The translations under genes and the position numbers were made by a program. 64,000 nt of DNA from Microvirga pakistanensis (lineage in GTDB: Bacteria; Pseudomonadota; Alphaproteobacteria; Rhizobiales; Beijerinckiaceae), in the NCBI RefSeq assembly GCF_004458765.1, contig NZ_SPJX01000108.1, positions 62,001 to 126,000 of the forward strand, written 5' to 3'. Of the stretch, positions 53,974 through 63,655 are shown in pieces; positions within the stretch are counted from its first letter, which is position 1, and each line of letters starts with the position of its first letter. The notes under the pieces are model-generated. The model worked only from the letters and a program-made list of their open reading frames with translations, searched no databases and was not told the origin of the DNA.

Positions 53974-55421
53974 TGGATAGATCGGACATGCTGCACCGGA
54001 ACTACATTGGCGGGGAGTGGATCGAAGGCGTCACTGCAAACCGCAACATCAATCCATCCAATCTGGATGATGTTGTCGGCGAATATGCTTCTGCGGACGC
54101 CGCACAGACCGAGGCGGCCATCGCCGCCGCCCAAACCGCATTCCCGGCCTGGGCGGCGGCGAGTCCGGAGGTGCGCTCCGACATTCTCGACCGCGTCGGC
54201 ACCGAGCTTCTCGCCCGCAAGGACGAACTTGGGTATCTGCTCTCGCGGGAAGAGGGCAAAACTCTGCCGGAAGGCATCGGCGAGGTCGTGCGAGCAGGCC
54301 GTGTGTTCAAGTTCTTCGCTGGCGAAGCCCTGCGGCTGACTGGCGACCGCATGGCATCGGTTCGGGCTGGGGTGGATGTGGAGATCGTCCGCGAGCCCGA
54401 GGGTGTGGTTGGCCTCATCACTCCCTGGAACTTCCCGATCGCCATTCCCGCCTGGAAGATTGCTCCGGCGCTCGCCTTCGGCAACTGCGTGGTCTTCAAG
54501 CCTGCGGATCTCGTTCCGGGTTCGGCATGGGCGCTCTCGGAAATCATCTCGCGGGCAGGCGTGCCTGCCGGTGTGTTCAATCTGGTGATGGGGCCAGGCT
54601 CGCAAGTCGGCAATGCCATTGTGAAGTCCCCGCTGGTGCGTGCCGTGAGCTTCACAGGCTCGGTGCCGGTCGGACGTCGTCTCGCGGGCGATCTGGTGGC
54701 GCGCGGGGCCAAGATCCAGCTTGAAATGGGCGGGAAGAATCCTCTTATCGTGCTCGACGACGCAGACTTGAAGGTCGCCGTCGAGTGCGCCGTCAACGGA
54801 GCCTTCTTCTCCAGCGGACAACGTTGTACGGCCTCGTCCCGCCTGATCGTGCAGGAAGGCATCCACGACCGATTCGTGGCAGCCCTTGCTGACCGGATGG
54901 CAGGGCTGAAGGTGGACGACGCCCTGAAGGCAGGCACCGATATCGGCCCTGTCGTCAGCCGCTCGCAGTTGGAGCAGGATCTCGGCTACGTGGATATCGG
55001 CCGCAAGGAAGGCGCGAACGTGGTCATCGGCGGCGAGAGCCTTACCCGGGACACGCCGGGCTATTACATGTCTCCGGCCCTACTGACCGAGACCGCCAAC
55101 GATATGCGGGTGAACCGTGAGGAGATCTTCGGCCCCATCGCGACTGTCATTCGGGTGCGCGATTACGAGGAAGCGGTGGCTGTCGCAAACGACACGGAAT
55201 TCGGCCTGTCGTCCGGCATCTGCACTACGTCGCTCAAGCATGCGAGCGATTTCAAGAAGCGTTCCACCTCCGGGATGGTGATGGTGAACCTGCCCACGGC
55301 GGGTGTCGACTACCACACCCCGTTCGGCGGCCGGAAGGGCTCCTCCTATGGTCCGCGCGAGCAGGGTGCCTATGCGCGCGAATTCTACACGGCGGTGAAG
55401 ATCGCCTACACGCTCGGGTGA
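53973..55421 (+). CDS. Aldehyde dehydrogenase (2-oxoglutarate semialdehyde type)
   Basis: A 482-residue NAD(P)-dependent aldehyde dehydrogenase, ATG at 53973 joined to livF by TGATG. Key residues are the TPWNFP Asn, Glu251 (LEMGGKN) and Cys285 (SSGQRCTASSRL). The sequence is close in pattern to alpha-ketoglutaric semialdehyde dehydrogenases of sugar-acid pathways. Its position directly after the importer suggests it oxidises an aldehyde formed in the breakdown of the imported compound. Confidence 0.9.
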   Translation: MDRSDMLHRNYIGGEWIEGVTANRNINPSNLDDVVGEYASADAAQTEAAIAAAQTAFPAWAAASPEVRSDILDRVGTELLARKDELGYLLSREEGKTLPEGIGEVVRAGRVFKFFAGEALRLTGDRMASVRAGVDVEIVREPEGVVGLITPWNFPIAIPAWKIAPALAFGNCVVFKPADLVPGSAWALSEIISRAGVPAGVFNLVMGPGSQVGNAIVKSPLVRAVSFTGSVPVGRRLAGDLVARGAKIQLEMGGKNPLIVLDDADLKVAVECAVNGAFFSSGQRCTASSRLIVQEGIHDRFVAALADRMAGLKVDDALKAGTDIGPVVSRSQLEQDLGYVDIGRKEGANVVIGGESLTRDTPGYYMSPALLTETANDMRVNREEIFGPIATVIRVRDYEEAVAVANDTEFGLSSGICTTSLKHASDFKKRSTSGMVMVNLPTAGVDYHTPFGGRKGSSYGPREQGAYAREFYTAVKIAYTLG

Positions 55422-55425
55422 TGCG

Positions 55426-56223
55426 ATGACGGAGATTACGGGAAACACGAAGGTCTGGGCCATCCTGGCTGACCCCATCCACCACGTTAAGACACCTCAG
55501 GCTCTTAACGCGCTCATGCGCGGGCGGAATGTCGATGGGGTTCTTATTCCAGCCCACGTCGGCGCGGAAGACCTTCCCGGTTTTGTGGCCGGCCTCAAGT
55601 CCATGCGCAATCTCGGAGGCTTCATCGTCACGGTCCCGCACAAGACTGCCATCGTCGATCTCTGCGACGAGGTCAGCGAGCAGGCAAGGGCGATCGGCGC
55701 CGTTAACACCGTGCGCCGGAAGGCGGACGGTCGCCTCGTGGGCGAGATGCTCGACGGGGCAGGCTTCGTCGCAGGGCTGCGGCAGGGCAGCATCGAGCCG
55801 CGCGGAAAGACGGTCTATCTCGCAGGAGCGGGCGGAGCGGCCAATGCCATCGCGTTTGCCCTCGCAGAGGCCGGCGTGTCGCGCCTCACTGTCGCGAACC
55901 GAACCCGCAGCAAGGGTGAGGATCTCAAGCAGCGCCTCGAGCGGCATCACCCGTCGGTTCCTGTCGAGATCGGAACTCCTGATCCATCAGGACACGAGAT
56001 CGTCGTGAACGCCACGTCCCTGGGTCTCCGCGAAGACGATCCCCTGCCGCTCGACGCAGCCCGCCTTTCACCCGATCAGATTGTGGCCGAAATCATCATG
56101 CAGCCGGAAATGACTGCGCTTCTGGCCGCCGCCAGGGAACGCGGTTGCCGAACCCATCCAGGCCGGCCCATGCTCTCCTGTCAGCTTGAGCTCATGGCCG
56201 ACTTCATGGGGATGCGCCCGTGA
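55426..56223 (+). CDS. Shikimate dehydrogenase-family (AroE-like) protein
   Basis: A 265-residue protein of the shikimate/quinate dehydrogenase fold. The substrate-binding Lys lies in VTVPHKT (about residue 70), the Asp in MLDGAGF (usual TDGxG becomes LDGAG), and the NAD(P) loop reads AGAGGAANAIA. The first glycine-rich and the catalytic parts are complete. As a second copy inside a catabolic operon it is unlikely to serve aromatic amino acid synthesis; quinate, shikimate or a related hydroxy-acid is the natural guess. That is inference. Confidence 0.82.
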   Translation: MTEITGNTKVWAILADPIHHVKTPQALNALMRGRNVDGVLIPAHVGAEDLPGFVAGLKSMRNLGGFIVTVPHKTAIVDLCDEVSEQARAIGAVNTVRRKADGRLVGEMLDGAGFVAGLRQGSIEPRGKTVYLAGAGGAANAIAFALAEAGVSRLTVANRTRSKGEDLKQRLERHHPSVPVEIGTPDPSGHEIVVNATSLGLREDDPLPLDAARLSPDQIVAEIIMQPEMTALLAAARERGCRTHPGRPMLSCQLELMADFMGMRP

Positions 56224-56987
56224 CGGAGCCTCGGTCCCTGAACAGCCTTGAGGGACGCTGCGCCCTGATCACAGGAGGAGCCTCGGGAATCGGACTTGAG
56301 ATGACACGGACCTTCGCCTCCCGCGGGGCAAGCGTTTTGGTGTTTGATCTCAACCCAGAGGCTGCCGAGGCTGTCCAGGAGCTTGAGCAATGTGCGGTCT
56401 TTACCGGCAGCGTTGCAGAAGCCACCGATGTGAATGCTGCCTTTAGTGCAGCGGAGAAGTATTTCGGCCCCGTCGATATCGTAGTGGCGAACGCGGGCGT
56501 CTCCCAGAATTGCCCGACGCTCGATCTCGACCTTGAAGGATGGCGCAGGGTGATGAGCGTGAACCTCGACGGAGCCTTCCTGACGGCTCAGGAGGCAGGT
56601 CGCCGCATGATCCCGCGCAAGCAGGGGCGCATCATTTTCACGTCGTCGATCTACGGTGTCGTCGCTGCACCCGAGCGGCTGGGCTATGTAGTTTCGAAGA
56701 GCGGCGTGTCTGCTATGACCAAGGCGCTGGCGGTGGAGTGGGCGCATCATGGCATCCGTGTGAACGCCATCGCTCCTGGCTATGTCCGTACGCCATTCGT
56801 CGATGATCTTCAGGCGAGGGGGCGGCTGGATATTGGGGCGCTGGAGAAGCGCACGCCCATCGGGCGTCTTATCGAGACGAGCGAAGTAGCCGAGGTCGCT
56901 GCCTTCTTGGCCTCCGACGCATCCGGCCCCATGACCGGACAGATCGTCGGCGTGGACGGCGGCTGGACCGCTTACGGGTACGTTTAG
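56220..56987 (+). CDS. Short-chain dehydrogenase/reductase
   Basis: A 255-residue classical SDR, GTG start overlapping the AroE-like gene by four bases. TGGASGIGLEM, NAG, TSSIYGV and YVVSK are visible; it ends TGQIVGVDGGW. It is the third SDR of the cluster, on the plus strand with the oxidative enzymes. Confidence 0.9.
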   Translation: MTEPRSLNSLEGRCALITGGASGIGLEMTRTFASRGASVLVFDLNPEAAEAVQELEQCAVFTGSVAEATDVNAAFSAAEKYFGPVDIVVANAGVSQNCPTLDLDLEGWRRVMSVNLDGAFLTAQEAGRRMIPRKQGRIIFTSSIYGVVAAPERLGYVVSKSGVSAMTKALAVEWAHHGIRVNAIAPGYVRTPFVDDLQARGRLDIGALEKRTPIGRLIETSEVAEVAAFLASDASGPMTGQIVGVDGGWTAYGYV

Positions 56988-56996
56988 GAGAGTGTC

Positions 56997-59204
56997 GTGC
57001 CGGAACGGATGAGGCTTACCGCTGCAGCTCCCTGGATCGAGCTGCGCACAACTCAGGCGGACTGGGATGCCGCCGACCCCGTGTTGCTCGGAGAGATACT
57101 GACGCAGCTGCATCTAATCCGGGCTTTCGAGGAAACCGTTCTGAACCTTGCAGGCGAGGGGTTGGTGCATGGTCCCGCTCACTCCTCCGTCGGTCAGGAG
57201 GGGGGCGCGGTTGGGTCAATCGTCGGTCTTCGCGTAAGCGATCAGATCAACGGCTCGCATCGCGGGCATCACCAATTTCTGGCGAAGGCCCTGGCATATG
57301 TTGCGCCGCGGCTCGATCCCAAGGCGGAATTTTCTGAGCAGGTCGAGCAGGTTCTGCACCAGTCTCTTGCCGAGATTCTAGGCCTTGAGCCTGGCTTCGG
57401 GCACGGACGCGGCGGTTCCATGCATTTGCGCTGGGCCGAAGCGGGAGCGCTTGGCACCAATGCCATCGTCGGGGGCGGCGTGCCCCTCGCAGCGGGCGCA
57501 GCCATGGCCCACAAGATGGCGGGCACAGGCGACGTGGCCGTTACCTATTTCGGAGATGGAGCCATCAATATTGGGTCGACCTTGGAAACCATGAACCTTG
57601 CGGCAGCCTGGTCGCTGCCCATGCTGTTCTTCGTCGAGAACAATCTTTATGCGGTGGCGACCAAGATCGACGAGGTCACGCGCGAGGCGCGCCTCTCCGG
57701 ACGCGGGGGCGGCTTCGGCATTCAGTCATGGCGAGTTGACGGCATGGATCCCCTGGCGGTCCATCTTGCCACCCAGGAAGCTCTTGCGCTGTGCCGCGAA
57801 GGCAGGGGGCCTGCGCTGATCGAAGCCGAGGTTTATCGCTTCTTCCATCAGAATGGGCCGCTGCCCGGCTCCGCCTTCGGCTATCGCAGCAAGGAGGAGG
57901 AGGCCGCGTGGCGCGCCCGTGATCCGCTGACCCTAACGGGTGCCGAGATGGTGCGGCGCAATCTTCTCGACGAGGCGGATGTGTCCGATCTGCGCGAGCG
58001 GTGCAGGTCTATCATGGCTGAGGTGGCTGGGCGGCTTGTGGAGCCGCATGGCAACTCACGCCGCATCCGCCCCGAGCTGTGGCCCGATACGGCCTTCGTG
58101 GACGTAGGCATCAGGGGCGAGCTTCCGGATTGGCAGTCTGCTAGGATCCTGGAGGCGAGCGCTTACCAAGGCGAGACCCGCGAGCGGAAGTTCGTCGATA
58201 CGATAGCCGATGTCCTGTACCGGCGCTTCGAGACCGATCCGTCCCTCGTGGTCATGGGCGAGGATATTCACCGATTGAAGGGAGGCACGAACGGCGCCAC
58301 CCGCGGCCTTGCCGATGCTTTTCCGGGGCGGGTGCTTGGAACGCCGATCAGCGAGGCGGCCTTCACGGGACTGGCGGGCGGCTTGGCGATGGACGGCCGT
58401 TACCGGCCCATCATCGAATTCATGTATCCGGACTTCATGTGGGTGGCTGCGGACCAGGTCTTCAACCAGATCGGAAAAGCCCGCCACATGTTCGGAGGCG
58501 ACACGGATGTACCGCTCGTGCTTCGCACGAAGATCGCGATTGGCACAGGCTACGGCTCACAGCACTCGCTCGATCCCACCGGGGTCTTCGCGACCTCGCC
58601 CGGTTGGCGCATCGTGGCTCCTTCAACCCCGCACGACTATGTCGGCCTCATGAACGCAGCCCTTCGCTGCCGTGATCCGATTCTGGTGATCGAGCATGTC
58701 GATCTCTACCAGACCACGGGCAGCATTCCCGCAGATGACCTCGACTATATCATTCCTCTGGGCAAGGCCTGCATCGTCCGGCCCGGCCGGGAACTGACGG
58801 TGCTGACCTATTCGGCCATGGTGGCGCGAAGCATTGAAGCGGTTGAGCAGCTCGGGGTCGATGCCGAGGTTATCGACCTGCGCACCCTGGATCGCGCGTC
58901 CCTCGACTGGGAAACCATCGGGGACAGTATCTGCCGCACCAACAATGTCGTCATCGTCGAGCAGGGATCTCTCGGCACCTCCTACGGTGCGATGCTCGCT
59001 GACGAGATCCAGCGACGATATCTGGACTGGCTTGATCAGCCGGTGCAGCGGGTTCATGGGCGTGAGGCCTCTCCAACGATCTCGAAGGTTCTGGAGCGTG
59101 CAGCCTTTGCAGGAAGCAACGAGGTCGCGCACGGTTTAGCCGTCGCCATGGCGGGCAAGGGCACGCCGATCGATGGCGCACGGTTTAATGAGACGTTCAG
59201 ATGA
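56997..59204 (+). CDS. Fused E1 alpha-beta of a 2-oxoacid dehydrogenase
   Basis: A 735-residue fusion, GTG start. Residues 1-360 form an E1-alpha subunit with the TPP motif GDG-(N26)-ENN at 186-216 and GRGGSMH; residues about 395-735 form an E1-beta subunit (VVMGEDIHRLKGGTNGATRGLADAFPGRVLGTPISEAAFTGLAGGLAM). TPP-dependent E1 enzymes decarboxylate 2-oxoacids and pass the acyl group to lipoyl-E2. No E2 or E3 gene is near, so it must borrow them or act without them. Acetoin, branched-chain or pyruvate specificity cannot be told apart. Confidence 0.88.
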   Translation: MPERMRLTAAAPWIELRTTQADWDAADPVLLGEILTQLHLIRAFEETVLNLAGEGLVHGPAHSSVGQEGGAVGSIVGLRVSDQINGSHRGHHQFLAKALAYVAPRLDPKAEFSEQVEQVLHQSLAEILGLEPGFGHGRGGSMHLRWAEAGALGTNAIVGGGVPLAAGAAMAHKMAGTGDVAVTYFGDGAINIGSTLETMNLAAAWSLPMLFFVENNLYAVATKIDEVTREARLSGRGGGFGIQSWRVDGMDPLAVHLATQEALALCREGRGPALIEAEVYRFFHQNGPLPGSAFGYRSKEEEAAWRARDPLTLTGAEMVRRNLLDEADVSDLRERCRSIMAEVAGRLVEPHGNSRRIRPELWPDTAFVDVGIRGELPDWQSARILEASAYQGETRERKFVDTIADVLYRRFETDPSLVVMGEDIHRLKGGTNGATRGLADAFPGRVLGTPISEAAFTGLAGGLAMDGRYRPIIEFMYPDFMWVAADQVFNQIGKARHMFGGDTDVPLVLRTKIAIGTGYGSQHSLDPTGVFATSPGWRIVAPSTPHDYVGLMNAALRCRDPILVIEHVDLYQTTGSIPADDLDYIIPLGKACIVRPGRELTVLTYSAMVARSIEAVEQLGVDAEVIDLRTLDRASLDWETIGDSICRTNNVVIVEQGSLGTSYGAMLADEIQRRYLDWLDQPVQRVHGREASPTISKVLERAAFAGSNEVAHGLAVAMAGKGTPIDGARFNETFR

Positions 59205-60589
59205 ACAATACGACCGATCTTCTGGAGCACCTGGCCAATCTTCTCGGACGGAACGGCGTTATCACCGACGCCCCGGATATTGAGCCGTATGCCGTCGATT
59301 GGCGCAAGCTCTTCCCCGGTCGGCCCGTCTGCGTCGTGCGCCCATCCTCGAGTGCGCAGGTTGCTCAGGTCGTGCAGGCGTGTCGAGATGCAGGTGTTCC
59401 TCTTGTGCCGCAGGGCGGCAATACGGGTTTGGCGGGAGGCGCGGTTCCCGATGTCTCCGGGACTCAGGTTGTCCTGTCGCTCAACCGCATGGCGGCCGTT
59501 AGAAATGTCGACGCGGTCGGCATGACGATCGAGGCGGAGGCCGGCTGTATTCTCAAGGTGGCGCAGGATGCGGCTGCGGCAGCGGGACGGCTGCTGCCGA
59601 TCAGTCTCGCGGCTGAAGGCTCAGCCACTATCGGCGGGGTGGTGGCTGCCAATGCCGGTGGCGTGAACGTGCTGCGCTACGGCATGACGCGAAGCCTCGT
59701 GCTCGGCCTTGAGGTAGTTCTGCCGGATGGGACGATTGCCAACGGTCTGCGCAAGCTGCGCAAGGACAACGCGGGATATGACTGGAAGCAGCTGTTCATC
59801 GGCAGCGAAGGCACCCTCGGGGTTGTGACGGCGGCGGTTTTGCGGCTCCTGCCGCGGCCCAAGCACTCCGTGACAGCCTTGTTGTCGGTCACCGACCCCG
59901 ATGCCGCGCTCCAGCTCCTGGAACTGGCTCAGGATGAATTGGGCGATCAAATCTCGGCTTTCGAGCTAATCTCGCGAACCTCCCTGCAGCTGGTCGAAAA
60001 GCATGCAGCCCTGAAGCCGCCGATAGCCGAGGGTGAATGGTTTGTGCTGATTGAAGCGGCCTCCAGCCTTGCCGGGATGCGCGAGGCTGCCGAGGCCATG
60101 CTCGGCTCCGCATTCGAGCGCGAGATCGCTCTTGACGGAGTGATCGCTGAATCAGGAGCGCAAGCCGCTCAACTCTGGGCTCTGCGCGAGCATGTCACGG
60201 AATCCGAGGCTCGCGAGGGCAAGAGCGTCAAGCATGACGTCTCCGTCCCGCTGACCGCAATTCCAAGATTTCTCGTCGAGGCTGGACAAGCGCTGGCTGC
60301 GGGAGCGCCCGGAACGCTGGTGAACGTCTTTGGCCATCTGGGTGACGGCAATCTTCATTACAACGTGCTTGTCGGGGCCCGTCACGACGCGGACGCCATC
60401 AATCGCATCGTGCACGATGTGGTGGCCGCCTATGGGGGCAGCATTTCCGCGGAGCACGGTATCGGCCAGTACCGTGTTGGCGAACTGGCTCGGTACCGCT
60501 CACCGGTCGAGATGGAGATGGCCCGCAGGATCAAGCGGGCCTTGGACCCTCACGGCTTGCTCAATCCCGGCAAAGTGCTCCTGCCCTGA
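59201..60589 (+). CDS. FAD-linked oxidase, GlcD / D-2-hydroxyacid dehydrogenase type
   Basis: A 462-residue flavoprotein of the VAO family. The PCMH FAD motif is PQGGNTGLAGGAVPDVSG and the second is ATIGGVVAANAGG. The C-terminal half has the substrate and metal residues NVFGHLGDGNLHYNV and SAEHGIGQYR. Relatives oxidise glycolate, D-lactate or D-2-hydroxyglutarate. Start ATG at 59201 overlaps the previous gene by four bases. Confidence 0.88.
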   Translation: MNNTTDLLEHLANLLGRNGVITDAPDIEPYAVDWRKLFPGRPVCVVRPSSSAQVAQVVQACRDAGVPLVPQGGNTGLAGGAVPDVSGTQVVLSLNRMAAVRNVDAVGMTIEAEAGCILKVAQDAAAAAGRLLPISLAAEGSATIGGVVAANAGGVNVLRYGMTRSLVLGLEVVLPDGTIANGLRKLRKDNAGYDWKQLFIGSEGTLGVVTAAVLRLLPRPKHSVTALLSVTDPDAALQLLELAQDELGDQISAFELISRTSLQLVEKHAALKPPIAEGEWFVLIEAASSLAGMREAAEAMLGSAFEREIALDGVIAESGAQAAQLWALREHVTESEAREGKSVKHDVSVPLTAIPRFLVEAGQALAAGAPGTLVNVFGHLGDGNLHYNVLVGARHDADAINRIVHDVVAAYGGSISAEHGIGQYRVGELARYRSPVEMEMARRIKRALDPHGLLNPGKVLLP

Positions 60590-60637
60590 CAAGCTGGCGC
60601 GAACATTGCGGGCACATTTCTCTGAGAGAATGACGTT

Positions 60638-62242
60638 ATGGATAGTTTCGATTATGTGATTGTCGGCGGAGGCACAGCGGGCTGCGTGCTGGCGAACCGT
60701 CTAACGGCTTCCTCCGAGAGCAAGGTTCTCGTACTGGAGGCAGGTGGACCGGACAGAGGTTTCTGGATTCCCATTCCAGCCGGCTTCAGCAAACTGCTGA
60801 CGAATGCCAAGTACAACTGGCGCTTCCAGACGGAGCCGGAGGAAAACGTCCACAACCGCACCATCGTGGTGCCGCGCGGCAAGGGCTTAGGCGGATCCAC
60901 GCTGATCAACGGCATGATCTTCGTGCGCGGCCAACCTCAGGATTACGACACCTGGGCTCAACTCGGAGCCAAGGGTTGGAGCTTCGAGGACGTTCTTCCA
61001 TACTTCAAGAAGCTCGAAAGTTTCGAGGATGGCGAGAGCACCTATCGGGGAGGGAGCGGGCCTCTCAATGTGGTGCGTGTCTCAGAGCGCCCGGAAATCT
61101 CCGAAGCCTTTATTGCAGCAGCACAGCAGGCCGGTTTTCCTCTCAATCCCGACTACAACGGAGCCGACCAGGAGGGCTTTGGCTATTATCAGGTCAACCA
61201 GCGCAATGGCCGGCGCTGGAGTGCGGCGGACGCTTATCTGCGCCCTGCCATGTCGCGCCCAAATCTCAAAGTGCAGACTAATGCTCATGTCACCCGCATC
61301 GATTTCGAGGGGCGACGGGCTGTTGGCGTGACGTACCGGGTCGGAAACGAAGAGAGGCAGGTGAGGGCGCGGGCCGAAGTTATCCTTACGGCAGGATCAA
61401 TCCAGACCCCGCATCTTTTGGAGCTGTCGGGCGTTGGCGATCCGCAGACACTCTCCTCCGTTGGGATTCCCGTCCTCCACGCTTTGCCCGGAGTTGGCAG
61501 CAACTACATCGATCACTTCGCGACACGCATGAACTGGCGGGTGAAACTACCGGTCACGCTCAACGAATTGACGCGAGGGTGGCGTCTTGGCGCTGCGGTC
61601 GCTCAGTACTTCCTGACCCGAAAAGGCATCCTAACTTTCGGAACTGGCCTCGCACATGGTTTTGTCAAAACGCGGCCCGAACTCGAAACTCCGGACGTGC
61701 AGTACTTCTTCATGCACGCAAGCTATGCGAATGCTGGCGAGCGCAAGCTCGATCGTGAGCCCGGCATGACCATCGGCGTTACCCAGCTGCGTCCGGAGTC
61801 GAGGGGAACAATCCATATCAAGTCTCCCGATCCCCTGGTCCCGCCTGCGATCCGCCCGAACTTCCTGTCAACCCGGACCGACCAGGAAGCCATGATCGAG
61901 GGGATGCGTATTGCCCGGCGCGTCATCGAGCAGCCGGCTATGGATCGATACCGGGCCTATGAGATGAACCCGGGTCCGAATGTGAACACCGACGATGAAT
62001 GGCTCGATTTCGCTCGGCAAAACGGCCAAACGATCTATCACGCCATTGGCACCTGCAGCATGGGGCAGGGACCCCGCGCGGTCGTCGATGAGCGCCTCAG
62101 GGTCTATGGTTTTGAGGGCCTGCGCATCGTTGATGCGTCGATCATGCCGTCCATGGTCTCAGCCAACACGGCGGCTGCGGTCATGATGATCGCCGAGAAG
62201 GGAGCCGACCTCATCAAAGCCGATGCCCGTAAGAGTGTCTGA
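60638..62242 (+). CDS. GMC-family FAD oxidoreductase (choline/alcohol dehydrogenase type)
   Basis: A 534-residue flavoenzyme. The FAD Rossmann fold begins at residue 4 (YVIVGGGTAGCVLANRL), the first GMC signature is GKGLGGSTLINGMIFVRG, and the active-site His468 (YHAIGTCSMG) and Asn510 (VSANTAA) are in place. GMC enzymes oxidise primary alcohols such as choline, polyols or aryl alcohols. It is followed at 62320 by an iron-dependent alcohol dehydrogenase. Confidence 0.9.
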   Translation: MDSFDYVIVGGGTAGCVLANRLTASSESKVLVLEAGGPDRGFWIPIPAGFSKLLTNAKYNWRFQTEPEENVHNRTIVVPRGKGLGGSTLINGMIFVRGQPQDYDTWAQLGAKGWSFEDVLPYFKKLESFEDGESTYRGGSGPLNVVRVSERPEISEAFIAAAQQAGFPLNPDYNGADQEGFGYYQVNQRNGRRWSAADAYLRPAMSRPNLKVQTNAHVTRIDFEGRRAVGVTYRVGNEERQVRARAEVILTAGSIQTPHLLELSGVGDPQTLSSVGIPVLHALPGVGSNYIDHFATRMNWRVKLPVTLNELTRGWRLGAAVAQYFLTRKGILTFGTGLAHGFVKTRPELETPDVQYFFMHASYANAGERKLDREPGMTIGVTQLRPESRGTIHIKSPDPLVPPAIRPNFLSTRTDQEAMIEGMRIARRVIEQPAMDRYRAYEMNPGPNVNTDDEWLDFARQNGQTIYHAIGTCSMGQGPRAVVDERLRVYGFEGLRIVDASIMPSMVSANTAAAVMMIAEKGADLIKADARKSV

Positions 62243-62325
62243 ATCTGGCATGGCATGCTCATGAGTTGACCCCGGCTCACGATAAAGCGGCCCAGGCATA
62301 AGGGCATCAAAGGGAGGATATGGAC

Positions 62326-63483
62326 ATGGCAAACTTCACTTTTCAAAGCACGCCGCGCCTGATCTGTGAGATTGGCGGGCTGAACCGGATCGGCGAGCTG
62401 ATGACCGGTCTTGGCGTCAGCCGGGCCATTGTCGTCTGCGACCCCGGCATTGCCGCCTGCGGTTTCGCGGAGCGGGCCATTGCCATCCTGAAAGCAGCAG
62501 GCATATCCGCGACGGCATTCGACCAGGTTCAGGCAGATCCGCCGGCAAGGGTAGTGCGCGCGGCCGTAGAAGCCGCTCGGGCCTTCGACGCTGATGGGGT
62601 TGTCGGGCTTGGCGGCGGCAGTTCGCTAGACACAGCAAAGCTTGTTGCCCTGCTGGAACGCTCCGATCAGGAACTGCAGGATTTGTATGGAGTCGATCTG
62701 GCGCGTGGTGGTCGTCTGCCACTGATTCAGGTGCCGACGACGGCAGGCACAGGCTCGGAAGTGACTTGGGTTTCGGTTGTTACAAGTGAGGCCAACGAAA
62801 AGAAGGCTATCTACTCGCCCCAACTTCTGCCGGATGTGGCGCTACTGGATGCTGAGCTCACCTTAGGGATGCCGTCACGTGTCTCCGCTGCAACGGCGCT
62901 CGACGCCATGGTTCATGCTATTGAGGCTTACACCAGCCGCACCCGCAAGAATGTCGTCTCGGATGCTTTGGCCGTGAAGGGGCTGGAGCTACTGGGGGCC
63001 AATATCCGCCGGGTCGTGGACGACGGCTCCGACGTCGAGGCTCGTTCTGCCATGCTGCAAGGTTCCATGCTGGCAGGCATGGCCTTCGTCAACGCAACAG
63101 TCGCTGCCGTACATGCCTTGTCCTACCCCTTGGGAGCGCGGTTCCATGTTCCGCATGGACACAGCAACGCCCTGGTGATGGGGCCTGTATTTCGCTTCAA
63201 CATGCCCGTCGCGCAAAAAGCCTATGCAGAACTGGCCACACACCTGCTGCCGGGACGCACCTTTGCGAGCGATGCCGAGGCCGCCGAAGCTTTCGTTTCC
63301 GAGCTGGAGAACTTGGTCGCCTCAGTGGGCTTGGAAACCCGCCTTAGCCAATTGGGTGTAACGGAAGGGGATCTCCATGGCATGGCGGAGGAGGTTACGG
63401 TCGGAATTCAGAGGCTTTTGGCCAACAATCCCCGCGATATGAGCTTCGATGACGTCGTAGACATCTACCGCACCGTATTGTAG
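62326..63483 (+). CDS. Iron-containing alcohol dehydrogenase (maleylacetate reductase-like)
   Basis: A 385-residue group III alcohol dehydrogenase. The ATG at 62326 is preferred over that at 62320, because GGGAGG is only two bases from the first but eight from the second. NAD binding is in GVVGLGGGSSLDTAK; the metal site uses Asp and His in SAATALDAMVHAIEAY and His residues in VPHGHSNALVMG. Relatives act on alcohols, lactaldehyde or maleylacetate. It ends the operon; a 280-base spacer then leads into IS6 remnants. Confidence 0.9.
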   Translation: MANFTFQSTPRLICEIGGLNRIGELMTGLGVSRAIVVCDPGIAACGFAERAIAILKAAGISATAFDQVQADPPARVVRAAVEAARAFDADGVVGLGGGSSLDTAKLVALLERSDQELQDLYGVDLARGGRLPLIQVPTTAGTGSEVTWVSVVTSEANEKKAIYSPQLLPDVALLDAELTLGMPSRVSAATALDAMVHAIEAYTSRTRKNVVSDALAVKGLELLGANIRRVVDDGSDVEARSAMLQGSMLAGMAFVNATVAAVHALSYPLGARFHVPHGHSNALVMGPVFRFNMPVAQKAYAELATHLLPGRTFASDAEAAEAFVSELENLVASVGLETRLSQLGVTEGDLHGMAEEVTVGIQRLLANNPRDMSFDDVVDIYRTVL

Positions 63484-63520
63484 CGCCACCGCAGGGAACG
63501 AATCCCGTCCCATGGATCAC

Positions 63521-63655
63521 TCAGGCTGCAAGGCTAAAGAGGCGGTTCACCGGACCGATTTCACTTGCTGGATCAGGTTGTTGTAAGATGCAGGGGCGAC
63601 GATGGATCATCTTCATAACATCGAAGCCTTCAATGGTAGCGGAGGCTGTATCGTC
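63521..63655 (-). pseudogene. IS6-family transposase C-terminal fragment
   Basis: The minus-strand frame gives DDTASATIEGFDVMKMIHRRPC, then GPVNRLFSLAA and the stop at 63521-63523, the C-terminal end of an IS26-like transposase. Nothing of the N-terminus or catalytic core follows upstream. Confidence 0.75.
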
